A DNA stretch of 64,000 bases from an uncultured Ruminococcus sp. (GTDB taxonomy: Bacteria; Bacillota; Clostridia; Oscillospirales; Acutalibacteraceae), in the NCBI GenBank assembly GCA_902793125.1, contig CADBCC010000003.1:1-64000 (forward strand), written 5' to 3'. The first letter of the stretch is position 1, and each line of letters opens with the position of its first letter. Below, piece by piece: positions 43,409 to 53,136 of this stretch. Both the position numbers and the translations under genes were made by a program. The notes under the pieces are model-generated. The model was not told where the DNA came from. It made no database searches and was given only the letters and a program-made list of their open reading frames with translations.

Positions 43409-43437
43409 TTGTTTTGTTGATTTTTTTATTGTATAAT
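43409..43437 (+). promoter_or_regulatory. Sigma-A promoter of the phosphatase-STAS pair
   Basis: TTGTTT (43409-43414), 17-base spacer, TATAAT (43432-43437), 38 bases before the phosphatase start. Confidence 0.65.
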
Positions 43438-43474
43438 AAGTCGTATCGTAATAAAATAAAGAAAGGTAAGCAAT

Positions 43475-45127
43475 ATGGAAAACACAAGTAATAAGAAAAG
43501 TCTTGCTTTCAAAACAATGCTACGGCTGTTTATTATCGTTATCGTTGTATCGCTTATCGCCTCCGCTGCCATAGGAGTATTCATCTATTCCGAAATGTCG
43601 GAAACGTTGCGTGACTATACATATGAAGCGTCGCTTACGGGTTCGAAAGTCGCGTCGTCAAGGATTATTACAGACAACAGAGGAAGCGTTGTAAAATATC
43701 TTAAAACAAAAAAAACGGATCTCGACTACGAAAACCTGTTAGATAACCTTAAAATGATTACCGAAAACTACGACTTGCAGTGTTGCGATATTTTCGTTCC
43801 GCACGAGGATCATATTACCTATATTATGTCTACCGACGATAAAAAACCGGGACAGTCCCTGGGCAAGGAAGCTTCATATTACGGAAGCGAAAAGAAATAT
43901 ATAATGAAAGCGCTTAACGTATCTCTAAAAAGCGAGTTAGACTACGAAAAATCGCCGAGAAAAAATCTCTACACCGACGACGTAAAAAAAGGTGTGGATA
44001 TTATGACGTATTATATGCCTGTGCTCGATAAGGACGGAAAACCTGCGGCTATCTTTTCGGCAAGCTATTCTGTCGATTTTTTTGTCAAAACGAATTGGGA
44101 ATATATTTTAGAATTGATGGGAATATCGCTCGCCGTTATGCTCGTTTCGGTAATTATCTTCTATTTCTCTATCCGAAAGCACGTCATAAAACCTGTTACC
44201 AAGCTGACTAAATCCGTACGTTTGATAAAAGAGAGCGTTAAAAACGGACAGACTGTGGCAACGAATATCCATACCGATGACGAATTTGAGGAACTCGCGA
44301 CGGCGTTCGAGGATATGAACAAGGATTTAATCGGCTACATTGACGAAAACACGAAAATCACCGCCGAAAAAGAGCGTATCGACACTGAGCTGAACCTCGC
44401 GACTAACATTCAATCGGGTATGCTGCCCGACAAATTCCCGGCATTCCCCGACAGGAACGACTTCGATATTTACGCCTCGATGACTCCCGCTAAGGAAGTC
44501 GGCGGAGACTTCTACGACTTCTTTATGATTGACGAAAACAGGCTGGGAGTCGTTATGGCTGACGTTTCCGGCAAGGGTGTGCCCGCGGCACTGTTTATGA
44601 TGTATTCTAAAATACTGCTGAAAAGCTACACCCTGATGAAGCAGAGCCCCAAGGCGGCGCTTGAAGAAGTTAACCGTCAAATTTGTGAAAGCAACCCTGA
44701 GGAAATGTTTGTGACTGTATGGCTGGGCGTGCTGGATTTAAAAACAGGCGTATTTACCGCAGCCAACGCGGGACACGAAAAGCCTGCTGTGAAGCAGGCT
44801 GACGGAAGGTTTGAGCTTTATAAGGACATACACGGTATGATGGTCGGTTATATGGACGGAATCCCTTTCAGAGAATACGAGCTAAAGCTCACCAAGGGCG
44901 CAAAGCTGTTCCTTTATACCGACGGCGTTGCCGAAGCAACTAACGCAAACGATGAGCTCTTTGGCACGGACCGTATGATTGAAGCGTTGCGCACTGCCGA
45001 AGATAAGACACCAAAGGATGTACTCGAGGCAGTTAACACTGCGGTCGATGAATTTGTCGGCAATGCTCCGCAGTTTGATGATTTAACAATGCTGTGCATT
45101 GAGTATAAAGGTAAAAAAGAGGATTAA
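43475..45127 (+). CDS. Membrane sensor PP2C phosphatase (RsbU/SpoIIE type)
   Basis: 550 residues: membrane segment (about 17-39), an extracytoplasmic sensor region of about 170 residues, a second membrane segment (about 212-232), a HAMP-like linker (RKHVIKPVTKLTKSVRLI) and a PP2C domain from about 300 (AKEVGGDFYDFF, MADVSGKGVPAALFM, YTDGVAEATN, PQFDDLTMLC). Such phosphatases dephosphorylate a STAS antagonist so that it frees a sigma factor from its anti-sigma kinase. The STAS gene is next. It is divergent from the surface operon, which makes the operon a plausible target. The paralogue at 60281 has a nearly matching catalytic domain. Confidence 0.9.
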   Translation: MENTSNKKSLAFKTMLRLFIIVIVVSLIASAAIGVFIYSEMSETLRDYTYEASLTGSKVASSRIITDNRGSVVKYLKTKKTDLDYENLLDNLKMITENYDLQCCDIFVPHEDHITYIMSTDDKKPGQSLGKEASYYGSEKKYIMKALNVSLKSELDYEKSPRKNLYTDDVKKGVDIMTYYMPVLDKDGKPAAIFSASYSVDFFVKTNWEYILELMGISLAVMLVSVIIFYFSIRKHVIKPVTKLTKSVRLIKESVKNGQTVATNIHTDDEFEELATAFEDMNKDLIGYIDENTKITAEKERIDTELNLATNIQSGMLPDKFPAFPDRNDFDIYASMTPAKEVGGDFYDFFMIDENRLGVVMADVSGKGVPAALFMMYSKILLKSYTLMKQSPKAALEEVNRQICESNPEEMFVTVWLGVLDLKTGVFTAANAGHEKPAVKQADGRFELYKDIHGMMVGYMDGIPFREYELKLTKGAKLFLYTDGVAEATNANDELFGTDRMIEALRTAEDKTPKDVLEAVNTAVDEFVGNAPQFDDLTMLCIEYKGKKED

Positions 45128-45170
45128 CCACTCTTTATGCAAATAAATAATAATACAAGGAGAGTACAAA

Positions 45171-45467
45171 ATGGAAATAATAGTAAACAAAAACGGAACC
45201 GAACTTACAGTATGTCCCGTCGGAAAACTTGATACCGCAACATCCCCGCAGCTTCAGGCAGCTATTGATGAAAATATCAGCGGAGTTACTGATTTGACCT
45301 TTGATCTTAAAAAGCTGGCATACCTCTCGTCTGCTGGGTTGAGAGTGCTGATGAGCTCCCAAAAAACCATGAACAAGCAGGGAAATATGAGGCTTAGCAA
45401 CGTCAACGAAGATATCATGGATATTCTGGATATGACAGGTCTTACAGACGTGTTTACAATCGTATAA
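45171..45467 (+). CDS. STAS-domain anti-sigma factor antagonist (RsbV/SpoIIAA-like)
   Basis: 98 residues. GKLDTATSPQLQAAI and LAYLSSAGLRVLMSSQK are STAS signatures; the Ser of LSSAG is the usual phosphorylation site. In the dephosphorylated state it should bind an RsbW-type kinase. No such kinase is adjacent here; the one at 59871 could serve both modules. RBS AAGGAGAG is close to the ATG. Confidence 0.9.
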   Translation: MEIIVNKNGTELTVCPVGKLDTATSPQLQAAIDENISGVTDLTFDLKKLAYLSSAGLRVLMSSQKTMNKQGNMRLSNVNEDIMDILDMTGLTDVFTIV

Positions 45468-45486
45468 TTTCAAGTTTTAAATAATA

Positions 45487-45522
45487 AAACTGCCGTAGGT
45501 CAAACGACTTACGGCAGTTTTT
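45487..45522 (+). terminator. Bidirectional terminator between STAS and response-regulator genes
   Basis: ACTGCCGTA and TACGGCAGT pair; TTTTT follows on the plus strand, and AAA-flanked on the other it overlaps the end of the minus-strand regulator. Confidence 0.85.
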
Positions 45523-46321
45523 GTATGTAGTTTTCAAGATGATATATATAGGTTTCAGCCCAACTGTACTGGTTGAGGAATTCGCCTCGGTACAGGTTTT
45601 GAGCTTCGGGCTTGCGCTCGAGATAATCATAGTAATCGCATTTAATCAGATTTGTGTCTACCGAATAGGCGTTTCGGCGGTGGTGCAAGACTTCTTCTAA
45701 CCCATATTTAGAAAGGTCTTTTTTTAGCGACTGGACTGCTTTTTTTAAGTGCTCAAGGTTTTTCTTATCGTCGCTGCCTTCAAAAAGATTGGTGCAAATC
45801 TCTCCCCTTGTGGCAGAAGTTCCCCTCAAGCATACAAGATACGCGAACAGCTCCTTACCCTTTTGGCGTGTGAACCTAACCGCTTTTTCATCGGTAAACA
45901 CCTCAAAATTCCCGAAGCATTTTACATCAAGCTTTTTTGAATCGGTTTGAGTATGGTCGACAGGTGTTCTCAGGTTAGATAGGGCTTCCCTAAGCTCATT
46001 GTCGTCAACAGGCTTTAGCAGATACGCGCTGACATAGAGCCTTAAAGCGTCCAGCGCGTATTCCCTATGCGCCGTAACCATAATGATGTTAATATTGGAA
46101 TCGAAGCTTTTGATTGTACGCGCAAGCTCAAGCCCTGTTTTTCCGGGCATATTAATATCTAAAAACGCTACGTTTATCTTATTGCTTTTAATCTGCTCGA
46201 CAGCAGTGTCGTAATCCTGTGCAAAAAAGAATACGTTGTCGTCCGAGGGAGCCGCTCTTTCAACGGCAAATTTCAAATCGTAACGCATACCCATTTCGTC
46301 GTCCGCTATAAGTATATTCAT
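45509..46321 (-). CDS. Response regulator with C-terminal SARP/OmpR-like winged helix
   Basis: REC domain (MNILIADDEMGMRYDLKFAV, phosphoacceptor Asp in FLDINMPG, Thr in VTAHRE, Lys in LLKPVDD), then from about 138 a winged-helix segment KCFGNFEVFTDEKAVRFTRQ and KGKELFAYLVCLRG, as in clostridial regulators with a SARP-like DNA-binding part. 270 residues from the ATG at 46321, nine bases after GGAG; ATG 46327 is too close to it. It lies 15 bases after the kinase gene and is its obvious partner. Confidence 0.88.
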   Translation of the reverse strand: MNILIADDEMGMRYDLKFAVERAAPSDDNVFFFAQDYDTAVEQIKSNKINVAFLDINMPGKTGLELARTIKSFDSNINIIMVTAHREYALDALRLYVSAYLLKPVDDNELREALSNLRTPVDHTQTDSKKLDVKCFGNFEVFTDEKAVRFTRQKGKELFAYLVCLRGTSATRGEICTNLFEGSDDKKNLEHLKKAVQSLKKDLSKYGLEEVLHHRRNAYSVDTNLIKCDYYDYLERKPEAQNLYRGEFLNQYSWAETYIYHLENYIQKLP

Positions 46322-46336
46322 ATTCATCAACTCCGT

Positions 46337-47623
46337 TTACTCGGGAATTACAATAACAGCGCGCGTACCTTTTCCCTGCTCGCTTTCAATTTTAAGCTCG
46401 CCTTTACACATAATTTCTACTCTGTGTCTTGTATTCGTGATACCGACCGAGCTTTTTCCTGTGTTATTTAACTCGCTTGTGTCGAAGCCTTTACCGTTAT
46501 CCTCGACGGTAACAATATAATTCCTGCCGTGCTTTTTCGTAGAAATTCTGACAAGGCCTTTATCCTTTTTACCGCTATTGAGTCCGTGGTGTATGGAATT
46601 TTCCACTAAGGTCTGTATAGAAAACGGTGGTACGTCAAAATCTGTTTCTTCGATATCGTATTCTAATTTTATTCCGTCGCCGAAGCGTTTCGACTGTATC
46701 TGCAAATAATTTTTTACAATATCGAGCTCCGCTTCAACCGAAATGCAATCCTCTTCCGTCATGTAATCGGTGATATCTCTGAGGTAATTTGAAAACTCGG
46801 TAACGGTTTGTGCCGCTTCATTCGGAGCTGTTTTGCACTGAAATCTTATGAGCGTCAGTGTATTGAATATAAAATGCGGCTTCATCTGCTGATTGACAAG
46901 CTTCAGTTTTTCTTCGCTTAATATTTTTTCCTTTTCAACAAGGAACTGAACATAGCTTGTTTCATACGAAACAAACAGAATTATAACCGAAATCACGATG
47001 GCAATCGTAACAAACGGGGTTTCAGGATTAAAAAGCTTGATTATAATACCTGCTAAAGGTAAGGTCAGAAAGGAAACAACCGCCGCTCTTTCGATTTTCA
47101 TCATATACTTACTATATACCAGCGCTACCGCCATCGTAGTTAAAATACCTATAAATCCGATTAGGCTCGGCAACCAGAAGAAAAACGGCATTCGTATGAA
47201 TCTGCTCGCGTCGTCTATATAGAAAATGAACGGATAAATCTCATTTGCAATCAAAAGCAGTGCTCCGAAAATAAAAATACCCCACTCAATAAATTCCCAA
47301 TAAAGCTTAAAACCGCCCGAGCGCTTGTATATAATCTGTGAAACATACTGCGCTGAAAGCGGAATAATCAGAAAGCTGAAAAAATACACGGCAAACGTCG
47401 CCCAACGTTCAATTATATGTGAATTTTCGGAGATATTTCCGCGGAACCAAATAGACATACAGTCACATATCATCAGAGCAGCCGAACAGAGCATAGCAAG
47501 CATCAGCTTACGCGCGCCCGACTTATCAAAATGTCTGGTAAGAAGAATTGTAAGCGCGGCAATAAGGCTGAAGAAAGCGCCCCACATTTCTATAGAAAAA
47601 TATACAGTTTGGCGTATATCCAT
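46337..47623 (-). CDS. LytS/YesM-type sensor histidine kinase
   Basis: 428 residues: about seven membrane spans (1-215), then a His_kinase domain with the phospho-site motif NQQMKPHFIFNTLTLIRFQ and the ATPase motifs VENSIHHGLNSG and VEDNGKGFDTSE. A 7TM sensor region suggests a ligand in or near the membrane. RBS AAGGGAG precedes the ATG. It forms a two-component pair with the next gene. Confidence 0.9.
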   Translation of the reverse strand: MDIRQTVYFSIEMWGAFFSLIAALTILLTRHFDKSGARKLMLAMLCSAALMICDCMSIWFRGNISENSHIIERWATFAVYFFSFLIIPLSAQYVSQIIYKRSGGFKLYWEFIEWGIFIFGALLLIANEIYPFIFYIDDASRFIRMPFFFWLPSLIGFIGILTTMAVALVYSKYMMKIERAAVVSFLTLPLAGIIIKLFNPETPFVTIAIVISVIILFVSYETSYVQFLVEKEKILSEEKLKLVNQQMKPHFIFNTLTLIRFQCKTAPNEAAQTVTEFSNYLRDITDYMTEEDCISVEAELDIVKNYLQIQSKRFGDGIKLEYDIEETDFDVPPFSIQTLVENSIHHGLNSGKKDKGLVRISTKKHGRNYIVTVEDNGKGFDTSELNNTGKSSVGITNTRHRVEIMCKGELKIESEQGKGTRAVIVIPE

Positions 47624-47749
47624 AAATTAGCTCCCTTCTGCCGTTTGTGCTATATAATTTTTATAGCGGGATATTATTTTAAAAACTTTATATAAAAAAT
47701 TGGCTATAATTATTTACACACAATACTATAGCAAAGATATTTGTGTAAT

Positions 47750-48178
47750 GCAAGTATGAAAACTGGATTATCGATTTGCTCAATGCCTGCTTTTGGATTC
47801 AAATGCTCTTACAGAACAACAGATGATGGATATCTTTTGTCTTGATAAAAACCGCTACTCAAAGATAATTATGAAATAAGAATGGATTCAGATTACAATA
47901 ATACAGATGAGATTATAAATAAGGCATATGAAAAACTTGGTATAAAACCATAAAAGAGCAGGAGCAATAAGTATGAAAAAGCATAGATTAAAAGCTCCAT
48001 AAAAAAGAACGTAATGAAACAAGCTATAGATTCAGAAAGGAGAAAGAACTATGGACAACAACGAAAGAGTATCATACGGTATTGAGAGTGAGTACATTGT
48101 AGGGGTACCGTCAATATTTTTTCTATTAATGCCGTTTCAAAAATTGAGTCGCTAAAAAAAGATAACGGCTTATAAAAA
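47750..48178 (+). pseudogene. Decayed coding fragments between kinase and PPDK-like genes
   Basis: The 665-base gap 47624-48288 holds short, broken readings: LDYRFAQCLLLDSNALTEQQ with MMDIFCLDKNRYSKIIMK (about 47763-47875), a frame NTDEIINKAYEKLGIKP, and at 48051 a 34-codon frame starting MDNNERVSYGIESEYIVGVP after AGAAAGGAGAAAG. None is long enough to assign. They look like debris from an accessory element. A hairpin (AACCTCTCACG/CGTGAGAGGTT, 48179-48208) ends the stretch. Confidence 0.4.
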
Positions 48179-48288
48179 CAACCTCTCACGGTTTATGTCG
48201 TGAGAGGTTGAATTATTTTATAACGCGCTGTGGGAAAACAGCTTAATCCGTTTGTTTTGAGGCTTTTGAATTCTTATCGTAAATGATT

Positions 48289-50853
48289 TCAAATCGTTAT
48301 AAGTAAATGCTCGTTGCTTATGTCGTGGTAGAGAGTGCAGTTCTTTGCTTTGAACACGCGGACAATTCCTTTGAGCTTTTCGCCGCCGTCGAATTCGTCG
48401 GCCGCGTCCTCAAATTTTTCGAGCTTTTCGGGGTGGAAGGCCAGTGTTTTGCTGTTGTTGAATACAGCTGTATAAAGTATCTCCGCCTCTACCAGATCCT
48501 GAAAGATATGACTGCCGTAGGAGAGCTCGGGATTGTAGCCCGCTTTAGCTTCTTCCATTTCACAAACTACGTCAAAGCCGCTGATATCCGAGAACGACGT
48601 CGGTACTCCCAGCTCGTGGGATGATGTTCCAATCCGCCCCGGCGTCATAAGCATCATATGCTTGTCGTTATTGCGGAAATGCCAGTTGATCTCGCCAATT
48701 AATTTCGCGACGTTTATCTTATCTTTGTAAGGCATATTGTAGTAGCCTACGGGGTCAACATAAACGACATAATCGAGTTTTTCTATCCTTGAAAGTCCCA
48801 TGGACGCGCCCTTGCATTCAAGGAGAATATTGTCATCGGGAATGTTGTCCGGGATTTCAACGGACGCTTTGCCCGTGACAATTTGAAGAGGTCTGCACTG
48901 CAAAAGGTCGATTGAGTATTCGCCGCTGTCTGAAATGTTAATTGTAAATTCCGTGTCAACGGGATAGTCATATTCCTTGTGAATACACTCAAGCATTCTT
49001 TTCATACAGTCCATAAGAACTTTGTTGGTTACAAGACCTTTGCATGAGATAAATTTTACTTCCTGATGCCTGCCCATTTCCCTTAGCCGTGATTCGGCGT
49101 CAAAATCGTGTTCGAGCAGGATGTTGTCGAGATATCGGGGGAGTACAGGCTCAAGCTGATTAAGCTCCACAATTTCAAGCTCGCGCTTTACTGTGTTTAT
49201 TACTTCGGCTTTTCGCTGAGAATATTTATGCCTGTCGGAAGCGCTTGAATAAGCTGTTTTCTGAGGCATATCAAGACTGACAAGTCTGGGATACGAGCCC
49301 TCTGTTCTGTCGACAGCTGTTGTGCCGAGCCCCATAACCAGTCTGAGCATACCTGCCTTCGGATCAGCTGTCTGTATAAATCTGTACGGGCTGTATGAAT
49401 ATCCGACGCCCGCGGCGCAGGGCGTATAATAAGAACCGTAGTACGAGCCCGAAACCCTCTGAACCAAAAGCGCCATCTGTTCATCGCGCTTGTCGAGTCC
49501 TCTTCGTTTTCTGTAATCGAGTGCGGAAAGGCTCATAGTGCTGGCATAGACGGTTTTTATAGCGTTTTCAAATTCCTTTAAACGTTCCTCGAAGCTTCCT
49601 CGATTAGAACAGAATACGGAATCATATTTGCCCGCGAACGCGTTGCCGAAGCCGTCCTCAAGAATGGAGCTTGAACGTACAATGTACGGATCCTGGCCGT
49701 AATACTCAATAATATGGGCAAATTGCTCTTTCATTTCCTGTGAAAAGCTTCCGTCAAGGAGAAGCTTTCTGAACTCGTCGGCGAGCTCGAAAAAGCCCTC
49801 GTCGGTTCTTTGTTTTATACGGATATCCCAGAAGCCGTTGTCCACAATGTAGGTGTAGTATAAATCCGAGCCGATGTAGAACGAGTCATGAGGCTCAAGA
49901 ATCTCGTCAATATCCGGGTGAACATTGCGCACAATCGCCCTCGCAAGCAGCATTCCGCAGGCTTTTCCGCCTATCATACCCGTGCCTATCATATGGTCCC
50001 TGACCTCAAAATAATCCTCGGGTTCAAAGTGCTTCTTTACCATCTCACGCATTTTTTTGTCGCGCGTCATCATAATTTTGCACATCGTCGTGCACTCGTC
50101 GGACATATCCGCTCCTGATGAACGCTTGAGCTTCGCAAGGTTGAAAAAGCGATCCCACGAGTCGATATATTGATCCTCCGCGGCGCGCTGGAGCTTGCCG
50201 AGAGTGTGGTAAAAACGGCTCGACTTTACTCCGTCGGTTATCGGGCGAAATTCGCCTGTTTCGGGGTTATACGTATGAGGAAAAAACATAGTGTCCGAAT
50301 CGCGGTTCCATACCTTTTCGGGACGGACATATACGCTGTTTCCTCCGGTGTAAACATCTAAAAAGAGCTGGGTTGTGTTTATAATCTTGTTTACAGAGTT
50401 CACGGAATGCTTACCTCTTATCAGCGGAAAAAACGCTACCGTGTCGAGAATAAACAGGAAAGGACAGGTAACTCTGAAAAAGTTGCCCATCATAAGGTCG
50501 GTCGCCCACGCGGTTTGGAGCTCCGAAAGGCAATCAAAAACATAGAAAGCGTCAAAACCCTCGCGTTCAATTACGTTGTGAATCTCGACCGTAAAGTTTT
50601 CGAAGCGGTGGGAAAGAGGAATCTCAACTGTTTTTACACCGGGCTTGTCGGTAAAAAACGGCTCATGGCTTGCGAATCTGAAATAAATAATATTGCGGTT
50701 GTCACGAATCGCCTGCTCAACATAAGGCTCCATAAACAGCCTGAATTCGTTAAGATCGGAAACCCTCCACACAACGTTGTCGCCAAGTCGGATATTGTCG
50801 AGCGCCTTGTCCATTTCGGGAATACCCGAAAGCACTCTGTCAAATGCCGCCAT
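48289..50853 (-). CDS. PEP/pyruvate-binding (PPDK N-terminal ATP-grasp) domain protein with KaiC-like N-terminus
   Basis: 854 residues. The first 170 resemble KaiC/RadA folds (RVLSGIPEMDKALDNIRLGDNVVWRV) but lack a Walker A loop. From about 290 comes the PPDK_N ATP-grasp region: GMIGGKACGMLLARAIV, DPYIVRSSSILEDGFGNAFAGKYDS, LLVQRVSGSYYG and SIDLLQCRPLQIV. The phosphohistidine and PEP-binding domains of PEP synthase are absent, so it cannot be a normal dikinase. Full-length relatives of about 850 residues are common in clostridia. GGAGGTG precedes the ATG. Substrate unknown. Confidence 0.8.
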   Translation of the reverse strand: MAAFDRVLSGIPEMDKALDNIRLGDNVVWRVSDLNEFRLFMEPYVEQAIRDNRNIIYFRFASHEPFFTDKPGVKTVEIPLSHRFENFTVEIHNVIEREGFDAFYVFDCLSELQTAWATDLMMGNFFRVTCPFLFILDTVAFFPLIRGKHSVNSVNKIINTTQLFLDVYTGGNSVYVRPEKVWNRDSDTMFFPHTYNPETGEFRPITDGVKSSRFYHTLGKLQRAAEDQYIDSWDRFFNLAKLKRSSGADMSDECTTMCKIMMTRDKKMREMVKKHFEPEDYFEVRDHMIGTGMIGGKACGMLLARAIVRNVHPDIDEILEPHDSFYIGSDLYYTYIVDNGFWDIRIKQRTDEGFFELADEFRKLLLDGSFSQEMKEQFAHIIEYYGQDPYIVRSSSILEDGFGNAFAGKYDSVFCSNRGSFEERLKEFENAIKTVYASTMSLSALDYRKRRGLDKRDEQMALLVQRVSGSYYGSYYTPCAAGVGYSYSPYRFIQTADPKAGMLRLVMGLGTTAVDRTEGSYPRLVSLDMPQKTAYSSASDRHKYSQRKAEVINTVKRELEIVELNQLEPVLPRYLDNILLEHDFDAESRLREMGRHQEVKFISCKGLVTNKVLMDCMKRMLECIHKEYDYPVDTEFTINISDSGEYSIDLLQCRPLQIVTGKASVEIPDNIPDDNILLECKGASMGLSRIEKLDYVVYVDPVGYYNMPYKDKINVAKLIGEINWHFRNNDKHMMLMTPGRIGTSSHELGVPTSFSDISGFDVVCEMEEAKAGYNPELSYGSHIFQDLVEAEILYTAVFNNSKTLAFHPEKLEKFEDAADEFDGGEKLKGIVRVFKAKNCTLYHDISNEHLLITI

Positions 50854-51143
50854 AAAAACACCTCCGTATAATAAACACTTTTACGATATGTATTTATTCT
50901 ATCATTTGTGTTTAAGGTTGTCAATGCGATTACGCAAGTTAATTGCACGGCTATTGCAATTTTTAAAATATTTTCTGCGAAATAACGCCAATTACTTATA
51001 ATTTATGAATTACAAATTATAAAATCTTTCATTTTAGACGTTTGCTGTTATTTTTTGATTTGCCGTATAGGTATGAATAATACAAAGGGAAAATGCCCCT
51101 TTGTCCCTGCGCTAACAGAATGATGAAAGGCAAAGAGGAATAT

Positions 51144-51311
51144 ATGAGCGTAATATATAAGGAATTTAGGGAACACAACCTCCGTTTGGAGCAAATCGAA
51201 GCATATCGGGAACTTTGGAACCAATGGTCTGCGGCAGCGTGCCTTGCCAGAGTTAATGGCATGCTTATGCTTAAGTACTATGAGCGAGGGCAGAATTTCT
51301 CCTTCGAATGA
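51144..51311 (+). CDS. Small hypothetical protein (55 residues)
   Basis: ATG at 51144 follows AAAGAGGAATAT. The product begins MSVIYKEFREHNLRLEQIEA and contains YRELWNQWSAAACLARVNGM; it is probably all helix, with no signal. I do not recognise it. It may be the remnant of a larger gene, as repeat DNA follows within 30 bases. The preceding gap (50854-51143) is AT-rich and otherwise empty. Confidence 0.4.
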   Translation: MSVIYKEFREHNLRLEQIEAYRELWNQWSAAACLARVNGMLMLKYYERGQNFSFE

Positions 51312-51340
51312 AGAGAATATTATTGATGCAGACCGTTCAT

Positions 51341-51523
51341 ACAAATACTATGGTCTTTTTGTTTTGTCAGTTCATTTACGCAGAAGGACTTGAACAGGGC
51401 GTTAAGAAAACAGTCCGGCGGACTGTTTTTAGCCCGCCGCGTTTATGATACTTTTAACTATGATACACGCCGCAACAAACGGGGTGTAAGTTTTCACAAG
51501 ACGATGATATTCTGCCCCTGCCA
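51341..51523 (+). repeat. tRNA-Trp-end repeat, unit R1 (183 bp)
   Basis: Contains GCAGAAGGACTTGAAC (51370-51385), the exact reverse complement of 16 bases of the tRNA-Trp T-arm and 3' end, and finishes with TTCTGCCCCTGCCA, a direct copy of the tRNA 3' end. Inside are the hairpin AAACAGTCCGGCGGACTGTTT-like arms and a GCCGCG-rich part. Unit R2 (53198-53380) differs at three positions only. A terminator-like hairpin (AAGACTACGGTATTG...) follows at 51528-51567. Confidence 0.85.
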
Positions 51524-51726
51524 AATAAAGACTACGGTATTGATACAATATCGCAGTCTTGTTTTTTCGCATTAGAAAGCCGTTTTTTGAGATTTGTCAA
51601 AATCACTACTTATTTTATCTGAAATGAAATTATTATAAATACAATACTGTTTTACTTTTCTATTGAATTATCAATTAAAACAATATATAATCATATTATA
51701 AGTTAATTTAAAAAGAGGAGAAGAAT

Positions 51727-52104
51727 ATGCTTTGTACAGATACAATAAATCAACTTATCGAAATATATAAAGACGACGTGAAGTTTCTAAACATTATTGA
51801 AAGATGCATTTCAACTTTTGAAGAGTATCATGATACAATTTTCAAAATGGAATTGTGGATGAAAGTTTATTCAAATTCAATTACGGGACAGGAATATCAA
51901 GATAATGTCTCAAAGCTTGATAAAATGCGTACGGCTAATCACAATTCAGTAATTGCAAATGTAAATCTTTTAAATCGTCTGGCAGAAAAGAATAGTTTAC
52001 CACCTGTATATGACGGAATAGTTTCAGAAGAAAGACCGTATAGAAGAGAAATCGCAAATGCAGTATTGGAGTATGTTGAACAGACAATAAAAAATCGTAG
52101 ATAA
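51727..52104 (+). CDS. DUF3232-like small protein
   Basis: 125 residues, soluble and helical. The stretch TFEEYHDTIFKMELWMKVY, then HNSVIANVNLLNRLAEKNSL and PPVYDGIVSEERPYRREIA, is what I recall of DUF3232 proteins, whose function is unknown. RBS AAAGAGGAGAAG lies before the ATG. It sits in an AT-rich cassette between repeat units R1 and R2, which suggests an acquired gene. Confidence 0.6.
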   Translation: MLCTDTINQLIEIYKDDVKFLNIIERCISTFEEYHDTIFKMELWMKVYSNSITGQEYQDNVSKLDKMRTANHNSVIANVNLLNRLAEKNSLPPVYDGIVSEERPYRREIANAVLEYVEQTIKNRR

Positions 52105-52150
52105 TAAATCTATTGATTATTAGATTCTTATATATAAACGAGGGATAATA

Positions 52151-53041
52151 ATGAGTAATAAAACATATAAAAATTTTTTTGATGATGGATACACAACCCA
52201 TCACGAAAACGGAAGCAAATCTAAAACGTATAAAAATTATCTTGATGACGGATACACAACCTATCACGAAAACGGAAGCAAATCTAAGACGTATAAAAAT
52301 TATCTTGATGACGGATATACTACCTATCATGAAAACGGAAGCAAATCTAAGACGTATAAAAATTATCTTGATGACGGATATACTACCTATCATGAAAACG
52401 GAGACGTTTCAAAAACCTATAAGAATGTTTTAAATGATGGGTATACAACTTATCATCAAAACGCAAATGATGCTGGCGCGGGCGGAACTGTTTTCGCAGT
52501 AATCTATTCAATATTAGCTATAGCACTTGTGTCTGTTATATATTTTGGAATAGCAATACAATCTAGAAACACTAAAATAGGTGTCTGCCTTTTGGTAATT
52601 GTTCTTACAATAATTGTTTGGAAAATAATAGTTACAGAAAAGAACAAACCAATAGTTGATGATTTGTTAATGTTGATACGAGATTTATCATTTGGTGCTG
52701 CATGCCATTTTGCTCTGCCTGACTATAGTCCGGAAAATATTATTTTATGGTTTTGCGGAGCTTTTATTGGTTTAGGTCTAATGCTTTTGATCCCTGGAAA
52801 CAAAAAATGCGAGGAACGAGGCATGTACCGACTTGAAGGTATGACATATTTTCTTAATTTTTTTAGACCGATTGTTGCGTGGGCATCTCCGTTTATTGTA
52901 GTAATTCTAAATCCATCCATGCTATCTTCATATAAGAGTATTTATACTGTTTTGTTTCTAATTATTCTAATTCCTTCAATTATTTCTATTATTATAAGTT
53001 TCTATAAAACCATTAAAAACTATAATCATTCTAAAAAGTAG
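52151..53041 (+). CDS. Membrane protein with five tandem 20-residue repeats
   Basis: Residues 4-100 are five copies of a unit close to KTYKNYLDDGYTTYHENGSK; at the DNA level the period is 60 bases, and the inner copies are almost identical. After a linker (NANDAGAGG) come about six membrane segments and a Lys-rich end. No signal peptide; the repeats probably face the cytoplasm. Near-perfect DNA repeats can change copy number by slippage. AT-rich codon use like its neighbour. RBS is weak (AGGGATAATA). Function unknown. Confidence 0.65.
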   Translation: MSNKTYKNFFDDGYTTHHENGSKSKTYKNYLDDGYTTYHENGSKSKTYKNYLDDGYTTYHENGSKSKTYKNYLDDGYTTYHENGDVSKTYKNVLNDGYTTYHQNANDAGAGGTVFAVIYSILAIALVSVIYFGIAIQSRNTKIGVCLLVIVLTIIVWKIIVTEKNKPIVDDLLMLIRDLSFGAACHFALPDYSPENIILWFCGAFIGLGLMLLIPGNKKCEERGMYRLEGMTYFLNFFRPIVAWASPFIVVILNPSMLSSYKSIYTVLFLIILIPSIISIIISFYKTIKNYNHSKK

Positions 53042-53136
53042 CGTACTGCAAAAAATGAAGAAGTATAGTATATAAGTTTAAGCTCTATTCAAACAACTCA
53101 AATTTTGTCATATAATTGTAGAAACAGAAGTGAAAA

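Noticed and set aside
51390..51575. Short frame NRALRKQSGGLFLARR in repeat R1 (and the related frame at 53193)
   Set aside because: The frame is read through the hairpin and tRNA-end parts of the repeat. It is repeat sequence, not a gene, even though similar spurious proteins appear in databases.
52190..52450. Regular 60-base spacing that might suggest a CRISPR array
   Set aside because: The units are contiguous, in frame and translate to a protein repeat; there are no unique spacers and no cas genes.
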